DNA from: Streptomyces sp. NBC_00234
GTDB lineage: Bacteria; Actinomycetota; Actinomycetes; Streptomycetales; Streptomycetaceae
Assembly: GCF_036195325.1 (NCBI RefSeq)
Contig: NZ_CP108101.1
Location: 434,001 to 498,000 of the forward strand
Length of the DNA stretch: 64,000 nucleotides
Direction of reading: 5' to 3'
Shown: positions 25,477 through 36,218 of the stretch, piece after piece
Layout of the letters: every line of letters starts with the position of its first letter
Position numbering within the stretch: the stretch's first letter is position 1
Notes under the pieces: model-generated
The model's database searches: none
What the model was told of the DNA's origin: nothing
What the model saw: the letters and a program-made list of their open reading frames with translations, nothing else
Made by a program: the position numbers and the translations under genes

Positions 25477-26301
25477 ATGACCGGAAGCGAACCGCGGACG
25501 AGCTGGGCGGCGGCACCACTGACGGGGCCCTCCGCACCGTGCTGGGTCAACCTGATGACCCGCGACCTGGATGCCGCGCAGTACTTCTACGGCGCGGTGC
25601 TGGGCTGGACGTTCCGGCCGGGCCGGCTGGGCCGGGACTTCTCCGTGGCGCGCCGCGGAGGTGTTCCGGTGGCCGGGATCGTGGCGGGGGCGTCGGCCTA
25701 CCAGGTGGCCGTGGCGTGGATTCCGTACTTCTCCGTCGAGAACGCCGACGTGGCCGCATCCCGTATCCGCGAGCGCAGCGGGACGGTCGCCGTCGGACCC
25801 CTCTCCTTCGGCAAGGGACGCGGAGCCCTCGCCTCCGACCGCGACGGCGCGGTGTTCGGCATCTGGGAACGGACCGAGCGGAGCACCTCTCCCCCGGCCT
25901 CCGACGACCATTCCCACGCCTGGCTGCGGCTGCGGACGAGAAACGCCTTCGACGCCGCGATCTTCTACGGCGAGGTACTCGACTGGGCCAGCGGCAAACC
26001 CGGCTGCTGCGAGGTGGCCTACGTGAAGGACGAGGTCATCGTGCGGTGCGGGGGACGGCCGCTCGCCCGCATCAGCTCCGGCGCGGTCGAGGCGGCTCCC
26101 GACCCGCTGGTGCGCCCGCACTGGCAGGTCCAGTTCCCCGTCGAGGACGTGGACGCGACCGTGAAATCCGCGGTGGAGCACGGTGGAGCACTCGTGGAGC
26201 GGCGTCCGGTGCACCAGGGCGACGAAGCGACCCTGCGGGACCCGGACGGCGGCCTCTTCACCGTGACGGACGTCGCGACACCGGACGTCGCGGAGGACTG
26301 A
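25477..26301 (+). CDS. VOC-superfamily (glyoxalase/bleomycin resistance-like) protein, two tandem domains
   Basis: The 274-residue protein contains two VOC modules. The first (about residues 20-130) has CWVNLMTRDLDAAQYFYGAV and GAVFGIWE. The second (about 145-265) has HAWLRLRTRNAFDAAIFYGE and LRDPDGGLFTVTD. Tandem VOC proteins of this size are common in Streptomyces and bind metals or small molecules; enzymatic roles vary and are rarely known. The start ATG lies near GGAGGCAG. It is convergent with the DUF6328-like gene, with the two stops only two bases apart. Confidence 0.85.
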   Translation: MTGSEPRTSWAAAPLTGPSAPCWVNLMTRDLDAAQYFYGAVLGWTFRPGRLGRDFSVARRGGVPVAGIVAGASAYQVAVAWIPYFSVENADVAASRIRERSGTVAVGPLSFGKGRGALASDRDGAVFGIWERTERSTSPPASDDHSHAWLRLRTRNAFDAAIFYGEVLDWASGKPGCCEVAYVKDEVIVRCGGRPLARISSGAVEAAPDPLVRPHWQVQFPVEDVDATVKSAVEHGGALVERRPVHQGDEATLRDPDGGLFTVTDVATPDVAED

Positions 26302-26303
26302 GA

Positions 26304-26858
26304 TCAGCGGTCCCCGCCGGAGTCCTCGGGCGACCGCGGCTCGGTGCCCTGGGCCCGCGCCCGGAGCGGAACCACGAACCAGCACACGAAGAACCACAGC
26401 GCCATGGCCCCCACGAGCCACAGGGCAAGCGAATTGTGCAGCGCGAGCCTCAGGATGAGGAGCAGCGCCGAACACATCGTGCAGAACAGCAGCCCGAGCC
26501 CCACGACGGTCACCCGCGAGGCCCAGACGACCGTCTGCGGCTTCACCCGGCGCCCGGTCAGCAGCCGATGGTAGGAAACCGGCCCGATCAGCGCGGCCAC
26601 CGTCGCCGATCCCAGCAGGACGGTCACCACGTAGATCGCGCGGTCGGCGTCCGAGAGCGTGGTGAACCGGGGCTGGAAGACCACGGCGAGCAGAAAGCCG
26701 AACAGGATCTGTACGCCGGTCTGGGCCACCCGCAATTCCTGGAGCAGTTCGCTCCACTGCCGGTCGGCCCGCTCCTCCTGGGTCTCCTCACGGCCCGTCG
26801 TCCTGCGCGGGCTTTCGTCACCAGGTCCGTCGTCGCCACCGCTCGATGTAGATGCCAC
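26304..26858 (-). CDS. DUF6328-like integral membrane protein
   Basis: The 184-residue protein has a charged N terminus (RRTTGREETQEERADRQWSE), the family block LLQELRVAQTGVQILFGFLL and four hydrophobic helices, ending with a basic/acidic tail. This matches DUF6328 proteins of actinobacteria. The start is GTG at 26858, six bases after GGAGG; longer starts would run into the promoter. Its role is unknown. The upstream stretch 26859-27074 carries two copies of TCCATGGTG near 26885 but no gene. Confidence 0.75.
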   Translation of the reverse strand: MASTSSGGDDGPGDESPRRTTGREETQEERADRQWSELLQELRVAQTGVQILFGFLLAVVFQPRFTTLSDADRAIYVVTVLLGSATVAALIGPVSYHRLLTGRRVKPQTVVWASRVTVVGLGLLFCTMCSALLLILRLALHNSLALWLVGAMALWFFVCWFVVPLRARAQGTEPRSPEDSGGDR

Positions 26859-27074
26859 CGAATGCCTCCGTCTCTGGGCCACGCATTCCATGGTGCAATC
26901 CATGGTGGCACTCGACTGCCCCCGCACCACACGTCGAACCGGCCGAATACGGCCATGCCGCCTCGACGGCACGGGAATGTCTGCTTAAGATCGTCCGCAG
27001 GGCATCGCGCGTCGGTCACCGGCCGGGTGAGGCGTGGAGGTAGCCCGTGAGATGCCTGTAGGAGGCATTCCACA

Positions 27075-27461
27075 GTGTCGATCAAGCTGAATCACACCAT
27101 CGTCCATTGCCGGGACAATCAGGAATCCGCCGATTTCCTGGCGCGCATTCTGGGGCTGGAAGCCGGCGAGCGATGGGGCCCCTTCGTCCCGCTGTCCCTC
27201 GCGAACGACGTCACTCTCGACTTCGCGGCCATTCCCGCCGATTCGATCACCTCGCAGCACTACGCCTTCCTCATTTCGGAGGCGGAGTTCGACGCGGCCT
27301 TCGCCCGCATCCAGGAGCTGGGAATCCCGTACTACGCGGATCCCCATCAGAAGGTTCCCGGCGAGATCAACCGCAACGACGGGGGACGGGGCGTGTATTT
27401 CCCCGATCCGAACGGCCACGGCATGGAAATCCTGACGGTGCCCTACGGCGGCTGGTCGTAG
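27075..27461 (+). CDS. VOC-superfamily single-domain protein (glyoxalase-like)
   Basis: The 128-residue protein is one VOC module: LNHTIVHCRDNQESADFLAR at the start, LDFAAI and HYAFLISEAEFDAAFARIQE in the middle, and GVYFPDPNGHGMEILTVPYG near the end. His and Glu residues in LNHTIVHC and HGMEI could be metal ligands. The start is GTG at 27075, with AGGAGG about eleven bases upstream. Possible roles include dioxygenase, glyoxalase or antibiotic-binding protein; none is proven. A strong hairpin at 27491-27532 follows. Confidence 0.85.
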   Translation: MSIKLNHTIVHCRDNQESADFLARILGLEAGERWGPFVPLSLANDVTLDFAAIPADSITSQHYAFLISEAEFDAAFARIQELGIPYYADPHQKVPGEINRNDGGRGVYFPDPNGHGMEILTVPYGGWS

Positions 27462-27490
27462 CCGGCACGCCGTGAGCCGATCGTGAGCGC

Positions 27491-27532
27491 AGGGGCCCGG
27501 CCGGACCCGTGACAGGGCCCGGCCGGGCCCCT
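27491..27532. terminator. Bidirectional terminator between VOC and GNAT genes
   Basis: AGGGGCCCGGCCGG (27491-27504) pairs perfectly with 27519-27532 across a 14-base loop. It lies midway between convergent stops and should end both transcripts. Confidence 0.7.
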
Positions 27533-27553
27533 CCCCGTCTCCGCACCGGCGGA

Positions 27554-28033
27554 TCAGCCGATGGCGAGCATCAGCTCGGGCCGGTCCCACATCACGGCGG
27601 GCGGACTGGCCAGGACGGTTCCGGCAGGTTCGGCGCCGATGCTGCGGTAGAAACCCTCGGCCGGCGGGTGCGAGACGATGCGTACGCCCGTCAGACCGGC
27701 ACGCCGCGCCTCCTCCTTCAGGTGTCCGGCGAGCACGCGCCCGATGCCGAGCCCCTGGGCCTCGTCGGCGACGAACATCAGGTCCAGCTCGGGGGGCGAG
27801 AGGACCAGCGCGTAGAAGCCGAGCACCCGGTCGGTGGCGGTGTCCGCGGCCACGAACACCTGGTGCGTCTCGATGTAGTCGGGGCCGAGACGGTAGCCCT
27901 CGACCATGGGGGCGTAGGGACCTTCGTACGCACGCGAGGTCCGGACGAGGCGGGTCAGCCGCTTGGCGTCCCGCGCGGTCGCCCGCCTGACCGTCACGGC
28001 CCCGCCGCCCGACTCCGTAACGCTTGATCTCAT
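27554..28033 (-). CDS. GNAT-family N-acetyltransferase
   Basis: The 159-residue protein shows the GNAT fold: VTVRRATARDAKRLTRLVRT at the start, VLGFYALVLSPPELDLMFVA as central strands, and DEAQGLGIGRVLAGHL, the acetyl-CoA pyrophosphate loop (Q-x-x-G-x-G). The C-terminal half has GFYRSIGAEPAGT. It transfers an acetyl group to an unknown amine. The first residues before VTVRR may not be part of the protein if GTG there is used. Confidence 0.85.
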   Translation of the reverse strand: MRSSVTESGGGAVTVRRATARDAKRLTRLVRTSRAYEGPYAPMVEGYRLGPDYIETHQVFVAADTATDRVLGFYALVLSPPELDLMFVADEAQGLGIGRVLAGHLKEEARRAGLTGVRIVSHPPAEGFYRSIGAEPAGTVLASPPAVMWDRPELMLAIG

Positions 28034-28064
28034 AGAGCGAGTATTACCTATGCGGCCCGCACCC

Positions 28065-28472
28065 TCAGCCCTGGTCCCGCGCGCCTCGCCAGTCCCGGAC
28101 GGCGGCGTCGATGTCGAAGGGCCCGAGGTTGAGCGGCGGCCCCTCCGGCGGCATCCGGAGCGCCTCGTGGATCTCCTCGTTCACCTCGGTCAGGATCCGC
28201 CGCACCTCGGCCTCGGTCCTGGCCCGGGACACCGCCTCGACGGCGTCCTCCGCCCGCTTCCGCAGGGCCAGTGCCGGCGGGAGCACCGAGATGCCCTCGC
28301 GCTGCATCTTCGCCTTGATCCACCACGCCTCGTCGTACGGCCGCTCAAGGCCGGGGAGCGGCTTGCCGAAGCCGGGCAACTGGGAGACGTCACCACGCTC
28401 CTCGGCTTCGCGGATCTGCTTGTCCACCCACGACTCGAAGCTGACTCCCGGCGGTTTGCGCTCGGTCACCAT
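28065..28472 (-). CDS. DUF1992 protein (DnaJ homologue C28-like)
   Basis: The 135-residue protein matches DUF1992: SFESWVDKQIREAEERGDVS, LPGFGKPLPGLERPYDEAWW and a central helix LRKRAEDAVEAVSRARTEAE. The conserved GKPL and WW motifs are present. The family shares the C-terminal domain of human DNAJC28; its bacterial function is unknown. It is separated from the GNAT gene by about 30 bp on the same strand, so transcription may continue from one to the other. Confidence 0.85.
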   Translation of the reverse strand: MVTERKPPGVSFESWVDKQIREAEERGDVSQLPGFGKPLPGLERPYDEAWWIKAKMQREGISVLPPALALRKRAEDAVEAVSRARTEAEVRRILTEVNEEIHEALRMPPEGPPLNLGPFDIDAAVRDWRGARDQG

Positions 28473-28556
28473 GCACCCCTCTCAGGATTCCCGGCCCCTG
28501 ATCACCGTGTGCGGGACCCGGTTCCCTCACGATACCCAGAGGCGGTATCCGGTCCT

Positions 28557-29492
28557 TCAGTGGTCCGCCGCGGCGGCCTCGACGGTGAACGACGCGGTGC
28601 GGACCTTGCCCTCGTGCTGGAAGTCGAGGAAGAGCCGGTACGTGCCGGCGCTGGGCGCCGTCGCGGTGAACGAGACCTCCGGGCCGGGTCCGCCCTCGTT
28701 GGGGTGGACGTGGAGGTAGGCGAGGTCGCCGGAGCGCAGGGCCACGAGGTGCCCGAACGCGCCGAGGTAGGGCTGGAGATCGGTGACGGGCCTGCCGTCC
28801 TTGCTGACGGTCAGGGTGAGTTCACCGGACCGGCCGGCGCGCAGCCCGCCGCCGAGGGCGACTTGGTAACCGTCGACTTCGGCGACGGCGCGGACGGGCG
28901 GCATCTTCGCGGGCCGGAAGTCCCCGGACACCGCCAGATCCGCACCGAGCGTGTGGTTGGTGCCTCCCGCGCCCCGGGGAGTGAAGTCGGCGAAGGCGCG
29001 GTAGCCGCCGGCCGCGGGCAGTTCGACCTCGGTCGACCAGGTGCCGTCGGCCTCCCGCACAGGATGCAGATGGCGGAAGGTCGTGAGGTCGCGCGAGGCC
29101 ACGATGAAGTGGAGCTCCTTGCCGTGCTCGCGTCGGTAGTCGGTGACGTTGTCGCCGTGGTCGTCCTTGATCGCGAACCGGATCTCGCTGCGGTCACCGG
29201 CTGCGACCGTAGGAGTTTCGAGCGCCAGGGTGTATCCGCCCTCGGAGATCTCCAGGCCGCCCGCGGCGGCCTTGGCCGCGCTCTTCTCCGCCGTCCCACC
29301 TCCCTCCTGATGCCCGCCGTGACCGTCGCCGTCGGTCTTCTGCGGCTCCTTCCCCTGCCCGGGGTGCTGCTGCCCCGCGTGCTGCGACGGGGCGTCGAAC
29401 ACGGGGTCGGCACCCATGCCGACCCCGTACGCGGTGCCGAAGGTCGCGGCGAGTGCGGCGGCGAAGGCGGTGATCTTCAGTCCGGTGTTCAT
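28557..29492 (-). CDS. Exported His-rich protein, probably copper-responsive
   Basis: The 311-residue protein has an N-terminal signal or anchor (LKITAFAAALAATFGTAYGV), a His/Gly/Gln-rich linker (QHAGQQHPGQGK, GHGGHQEGG), then beta domains. Two similar motifs, FRHLHPV and LAYLHVHPNEGG, sit in repeated contexts (LHFIVASRDLTTFRHLHP and HLVALRSGDLAYLHVHP). Such His-rich exported proteins are often found with copper transporters. The start ATG at 29492 follows GGGGAG. Its promoter contains a perfect CsoR-type palindrome (29539-29555), supporting induction by copper. Metal binding is an inference; the family has no name I can give. Confidence 0.8.
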   Translation of the reverse strand: MNTGLKITAFAAALAATFGTAYGVGMGADPVFDAPSQHAGQQHPGQGKEPQKTDGDGHGGHQEGGGTAEKSAAKAAAGGLEISEGGYTLALETPTVAAGDRSEIRFAIKDDHGDNVTDYRREHGKELHFIVASRDLTTFRHLHPVREADGTWSTEVELPAAGGYRAFADFTPRGAGGTNHTLGADLAVSGDFRPAKMPPVRAVAEVDGYQVALGGGLRAGRSGELTLTVSKDGRPVTDLQPYLGAFGHLVALRSGDLAYLHVHPNEGGPGPEVSFTATAPSAGTYRLFLDFQHEGKVRTASFTVEAAAADH

Positions 29493-29535
29493 GGCGGTCT
29501 CCCCAGAGATGACGGGTCTGCTTCCGACACCCATC

Positions 29536-29563
29536 AACATACCCCCTGGGGGTATCAAGTCAA
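29536..29563 (-). promoter_or_regulatory. Promoter with CsoR-type copper operator in its spacer
   Basis: On the minus strand -35 TTGACT (29563-29558) and -10 TATGTT (29541-29536) are 16 bp apart. The perfect palindrome ATACCCCC-T-GGGGGTAT (29539-29555) fills the spacer and touches the -10. TACCCC...GGGGTA is the core of CsoR/RicR operators, so repressor binding would block polymerase until copper is present. It drives the His-rich exported protein. Confidence 0.75.
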
Positions 29564-29630
29564 GCCGGATGTGTCGTCCTTTCCGCCCCACCCCTGACGA
29601 GTCCGGGAGGGGCGGCGTTCATGTGCGGGG

Positions 29631-30428
29631 TCAGGCGGGCACGGCGAGGTCGGCGCGCAGCCGCTCCACCACCGGCCCAGGCAGCCGCAGCCCGTCCCGT
29701 ATGTAGCCGTCGAGCCCGCCCCAGCGCTCGTCCACGGCATCCAGCGCCGCGTCCAGGTAGCGCGGACGTACCTCGACGATCGCGGAGACGATCTCCGGGG
29801 AGCCCCCCGCGTCGAGGAAGCCCTGGACGTACGGCGCGAAGGCGGCCCGGACGGCCGGATTGACGGCCAGGAACTCCGCCCGCACGGCCTCTCTCGACGC
29901 GCCCGCGATCAGCAGGACCAGCGCGGCGGCCCAGCCGGTACGGTCCTTGCCCGCCGTGCAGTGGAAGAGGACCGGCCTGGCCCGCGGATCGGCCACCGTC
30001 TCCAGAAAGGCCCGGTAGGCAGCCGCGGCGCCCGGCGAGAGCACCATCTGCCGGTACGTCTCCGCGAACAGGTCCTCGGCCCTGCCACCGCCGAGGACCT
30101 CCTCCGCGCCTGCCGGGTCGGAGAGCAGCGCCTTGATCCGGGCGGGTGCGACGCCGGGCTTGTCCCCGAGGACGTCGGCGACGAAGAGGCGGGCACCCGA
30201 AGGCAGCCGGTCGGGGGCCCACTGCCGCTCGTCGGCGGTACGCAGGTCGACGACGGTACGGATGCCGAGCGCGGCCACCGCCATGTCGTTCTCGGTGTCG
30301 AGGTCGCTCAGCTGCCCCGAGCGCAGCAGGATCCCCTGCCGCACTCGGCGATCGTGCGCGAGGGCGATGCCACCCAGGTCGCGCAGATTGAAGACGGTGG
30401 AGGCCGGGACGGCCCGGGCGGTCTGCAC
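29631..30428 (-). CDS. Tyrosine-protein phosphatase, IphP/dual-specificity type
   Basis: The 265-residue protein opens with the FNLRDLGGIAL motif of IphP-like phosphatases and carries the active site HCTAGKDRTG (Cys-x5-Arg with following Thr). Other typical elements are GILLRSGQLSDL and GIRTVVDLRTADER. It removes phosphate from phosphotyrosine or phosphoinositide-like substrates in the cytoplasm. The start is GTG at 30428 after AGAGG. It is a single gene with an untranslated gap of 321 bp before divergent mutA. Confidence 0.9.
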   Translation of the reverse strand: MQTARAVPASTVFNLRDLGGIALAHDRRVRQGILLRSGQLSDLDTENDMAVAALGIRTVVDLRTADERQWAPDRLPSGARLFVADVLGDKPGVAPARIKALLSDPAGAEEVLGGGRAEDLFAETYRQMVLSPGAAAAYRAFLETVADPRARPVLFHCTAGKDRTGWAAALVLLIAGASREAVRAEFLAVNPAVRAAFAPYVQGFLDAGGSPEIVSAIVEVRPRYLDAALDAVDERWGGLDGYIRDGLRLPGPVVERLRADLAVPA

Positions 30429-30749
30429 GATGATCTGCCTCTTTCCCGACGAACTGCATAAGCCAGGATCAACGTCGCATGCAGTACGAAAATCGACAAA
30501 GGAAAACGCCGGGACCCTCCCAGGAGCCCGTCATTCATGGATACTCAGGGATGAATGGGAAGACTTTCCACATAATAGACATCGCAGCGCCGGTTGCCCT
30601 CGCTGAGCGCGGCGGCCGGGTCATGCCGCCCCCGCGCCACGGGCGCACCGGATACGCCACGGTCCGTAAAGGATCAAGTACGTCCCTGGGAGGGCAAGGT
30701 CACAGCCGGTGCCCCGCTGCGGCTCACATGCCTGCCCTAGCATCTGAGC
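30429..30749. other. Divergent intergenic region before mutA
   Basis: No gene is seen here. It must carry promoters for the phosphatase and mutA. TAGCAT at 30738-30743 is a good -10 element placed only six bases before the mutA ATG, which would give a leaderless mRNA. No riboswitch fold (for example cobalamin box) was recognised. Confidence 0.5.
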
Positions 30750-32602
30750 ATGACGGTCCTGCCTGCTGACGGGCTCCCTCTGGCCGCCGAGTTCCCTGAC
30801 CCTTCCCACGAACAGTGGCACCGCCTTGTCGAAGGCGTGCTCCGCAAGTCGGGCAAGGAAGTCTCGGGCACGGCCGCTGAGGAAGCACTGTCCACCGCAC
30901 TGGAGGACGGGCTCACCACCCGCCCCCTGTACACCTCGAACGACACCGCGCCCGGTACCGGTTTTCCCGGCTTCGCGCCCTTCACCAGGGGCGGCAAGGC
31001 CGAAGGGAACACCACGGGCGGCTGGGACGTGCGCCAGCGCCACACGCTGACGGACCCCGCGCGCCTGAACGAGGCGGTGCTCGCCGATCTGGAGAACGGC
31101 GCCACGTCCCTGTGGCTGACCGTGGGCGGGCCCGCCGGGATTCCGGCCTCCGGTCTCGGCCGCGCCCTGGACGGCGTCCTTCTCGACCTGGCCCCCGTCG
31201 CACTCGACGCGGGCGGCGAATTCGAGCCCGCCGTACGGGAGTTGCTGCGGCTCAACGAGGCGCAGGGCGTGCCGAAGGAGGCCGTGCGCGGCAGCCTCGG
31301 CGCGGACCCGCTGGGCCACGCGGCGCGTACCGGCACGGAGCCGGACTTCGACGCCGCTGTCCGCTGGGCACAGGTCTGCGACCGCGAGTACCCGGGTCTG
31401 CGCGCACTCTCCGTGGACGCGTTGCCGTACCACGAGGCGGGCGGCTCGGCCGCCGAGGAGCTGGGCTTCGCGCTGGCGACCGGCGTCGCCTACATACGGG
31501 CGCTGACCGGGGCGGGACTGTCCGTCGAGGCGGCGTTCGCACAGCTGGAGTTCCGGTTCGCGGCCACCGCGGACCAGTTCCTGACCATCGCCAAACTGCG
31601 GGCCGCACGTCTGCTCTGGGCCCGGGTCGCCGAGGTGTGCGGCTCCCCGGACGCCGGCGCGCAGCGGCAGCACGCCGTGACCTCGTCGGTCATGATGACG
31701 CGTCGCGATCCCTGGGTGAACATGCTGCGGACCACGCTGGCCTGCCTCGGGGCGGGTGTCGGCGGTGCGGATTCCGTGACCGTGCTGCCGTTCGACCACG
31801 CGCTGGGTCTGCCCGACGCGTTCGCGCGGCGCATCGCCCGCAACACCTCGACGATCCTGATGGAGGAGTCGCACCTCGCGCGGGTCATCGACCCCGCGGG
31901 CGGCTCCTGGTACGTGGAGCGGCTCACCTCCGAACTGGCCGCCGCGGCCTGGGAGTTCTTCCAGGAGATCGAGCGGGCGGGCGGCCAGGCCGCCGCCCTG
32001 CGCTCCGGAGCGGCCGGTGAGCGGCTCGCGGCCACCTGGGCGGCCCGGAGCAGGAACCTGGCGCGTCGCAAGGAACCCGTCACCGGGGTCAGCGAGTTCC
32101 CGAACCTCGCCGAGCACCTCGTGGAGCGTGAGGCGCCCGCCGCCGCTGCCCCGGGCGGTGGTCTGCCGAAGGTCCGCAGGGACGAGGCGTACGAGGCGCT
32201 GCGGACCCGGTCCGATGCCCACCTGACGTCCTCGGGCACCCGCCCCACCGTGTTCCTCGCGGCGCTGGGCCCGGCCGCGACGCACACGGCGCGGGCGTCG
32301 TTCGCGTCGAACCTCTTCCGGGCGGGCGGCATCGAGCCGGTCCACGAGCCCGTCTCCGTCGACGCGTCGACGGTCGCCGACGCCTTCGCCGCCAGTGGGG
32401 CGACGGTCGCGTGCCTGTGTTCCAGTGACGCGCTCTACGCCGAACAGGCCGGACCGGTCGCCGCCGCACTGAAGGCGGCCGGCGCCGAGCAGGTGTTCCT
32501 CGCGGGACGCCCCGGCGAGTACACCGGCGTCGACGGCTACGTCTTCGCCGGCTGCGACGTGGTCGCCGTCCTCTCCTCCGTACTCGACCGCATGGGAGTG
32601 GC

Positions 32603-32606
<4 letters not shown>
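30750..32606 (+). CDS. mutA: Methylmalonyl-CoA mutase small (beta) subunit
   Basis: The 618-residue small subunit pairs with MutB to form the adenosylcobalamin-dependent mutase that interconverts methylmalonyl-CoA and succinyl-CoA. Recognisable blocks are [53 protein letters not shown] and [16 protein letters not shown]. As in other MutA subunits the C-terminal B12-type domain lacks the DxHxxG cobalt-binding motif, so it is structural rather than catalytic. Its TGA overlaps the mutB start (GTGATG at 32603). In Streptomyces this enzyme supplies or drains methylmalonyl-CoA for polyketide synthesis and propionate use. Confidence 0.95.
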
Positions 32607-34846
<2,240 letters not shown>

Positions 34847-34858
34847 GCCGCTGACCGG

Positions 34859-35881
34859 ATGCCTCCCACGATCGACATCGACAGCTATGCGGAGGGGGTG
34901 CTCGACGGGAAGCGGGCGTACATCGCGCGCGCCATCACTCTCGTCGAGTCGACCCGACCCCAACACCGGGCCCTGGCACAGCAGTTGCTGAGCCGACTGC
35001 TGCCGCATGCGGGCCGGGCGCGGCGCATCGGCATCAGCGGCGTGCCCGGTGTGGGCAAGTCCACCTTCATCGACGCGCTGGGCACCATGCTCACGGACCT
35101 CGGGCACCGGGTCGCGGTGCTGGCCGTCGATCCCTCGTCCACCAGGACCGGCGGTTCCATCCTGGGCGACAAGACGAGGATGGAACGGCTGGCCGTGGAC
35201 GCCCGCGCGTTCGTACGCCCCTCCCCGAGCGCGGGAACGCTCGGCGGGGTGGCCAAGGCCACCCGCGAGTCCATCGTGGTGATGGAGGCGGCCGGCTACG
35301 ACGTCGTCCTGGTGGAGACGGTCGGGGTCGGCCAGTCGGAGACGGCGGTCGCCAACATGGTCGACACCTTCCTGCTGCTCACCCTGGCCAGGACCGGCGA
35401 TCAGCTCCAGGGCATCAAGAAGGGCGTCCTGGAGCTGGCGGACGTCATCGCCGTCAACAAGGCCGACGGCCCCCACGAGCGCGACGCACGATCGGCGGCG
35501 CGCGAGCTGGCGGGCGCGCTGCGGCTCATGCATCCGGCGGACGCCGCCTGGACTCCCCCGGTGCTCACCTGCAGCGCCCGCGAGTCGAGCGGCCTGGACA
35601 CGCTGTGGGAGCGGCTGGAACAGCACCGCACCCTGCTCGACTCCACGGGCCGACTGACGGCGAAGCGCCGGGAGCAGCAGGTCGACTGGACGTGGGCGAT
35701 GGTGCGCGACGAACTGCTGGACAGCCTGCGCAACCACCCGGCGGTACGTGAGCTGTCTCCGGCGCTCGAACAGCTCGTACGCGAGGGCGAGTTGACGGCC
35801 ACACTCGCCGCCGAGCAGATCCTCGGCGCGTTCCGCGGCGGCCCGTCCGGGTCCGGTCCCGGAACGGTCCCGACCGCCTGA
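34859..35881 (+). CDS. meaB: MeaB/ArgK GTPase, methylmalonyl-CoA mutase chaperone
   Basis: The 340-residue G3E GTPase contains the P-loop GVPGVGKSTFIDALG, VAVLAVDPSSTRTGGSILGD and the Walker B/switch region YDVVLVETVGVGQSE, with VNKADG as the guanine-specificity motif. It loads and protects adenosylcobalamin on MutB. It starts 12 bp after mutB and ends the operon, followed by the hairpin at 35884-35921. Confidence 0.95.
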   Translation: MPPTIDIDSYAEGVLDGKRAYIARAITLVESTRPQHRALAQQLLSRLLPHAGRARRIGISGVPGVGKSTFIDALGTMLTDLGHRVAVLAVDPSSTRTGGSILGDKTRMERLAVDARAFVRPSPSAGTLGGVAKATRESIVVMEAAGYDVVLVETVGVGQSETAVANMVDTFLLLTLARTGDQLQGIKKGVLELADVIAVNKADGPHERDARSAARELAGALRLMHPADAAWTPPVLTCSARESSGLDTLWERLEQHRTLLDSTGRLTAKRREQQVDWTWAMVRDELLDSLRNHPAVRELSPALEQLVREGELTATLAAEQILGAFRGGPSGSGPGTVPTA

Positions 35882-35883
35882 GC

Positions 35884-35921
35884 CGAGCAGGGCCGGCCTC
35901 CGAGGAGGCCGGCCCTGCTCG
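35884..35921 (+). terminator. Strong terminator of the mutAB-meaB operon
   Basis: A perfect 18-bp arm (35884-35901) and its complement (35904-35921) flank a two-base loop, three bases after the meaB stop. It isolates the operon from the ABC-F leader. Confidence 0.85.
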
Positions 35922-35922
35922 C

Positions 35923-35961
35923 GGTATATCCCCTGCGCGGTCTCCGCGCTTCAGGTACAGT
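35923..35961 (+). promoter_or_regulatory. Probable promoter of the ABC-F gene, WblC/WhiB7-like arrangement
   Basis: -10 TACAGT lies at 35956-35961. Seventeen bases upstream is a poor -35, CTGCGC (35933-35938). Three bases before that is the AT-rich patch TATAT (35925-35929), which is striking in this GC-rich DNA. An AT patch just ahead of a weak -35 is the known mark of WhiB7-type promoters that switch on antibiotic resistance genes. The match is by eye only. Confidence 0.45.
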
Positions 35962-35988
35962 CGTCGGGTCCTGTTGTCTCCGATAGAG

Positions 35989-36060
35989 GTGGACGTTGCG
36001 CATCTGAGGTTCGCGATCATCGCGCCGTACGGCACTCGCCGTACGCCCGTCACGCTGTAG
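35989..36060 (+). CDS. Leader peptide of the ABC-F gene (attenuator uORF)
   Basis: A 23-codon ORF from GTG 35989 to TAG 36060 reads VDVAHLRFAIIAPYGTRRTP plus three residues. It begins about 20 nt after the predicted transcription start and lies 158 nt before the ABC-F start. A perfect 8-bp hairpin CGTACGGC-ACTC-GCCGTACG (36026-36045) is inside its coding part. Short leader ORFs with internal hairpins are typical of resistance genes induced when an antibiotic stalls the ribosome. No strong ribosome binding site precedes it, so translation is an inference. Confidence 0.5.
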   Translation: MDVAHLRFAIIAPYGTRRTPVTL

Positions 36061-36218
36061 CCGGCTTCTTGCCGCCCGTGACCCTGCGTGGATGCGACCT
36101 CGGTGCTTGGGCCGTCCTCACTTCTCGGAGGTCCGCACTCCCCTTTTCCCGGTTCGGTCGCCGCGTGGTGCTCGCATACGAAGCCCCCATCCCTGCGTCT
36201 GCGACTGCGAGAACCCAC

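Noticed and set aside
30429..30749. Cobalamin riboswitch before mutA
   Set aside because: No B12-box-like sequence was recognised, and the likely -10 is only six bases from the start codon, leaving no room for a leader.
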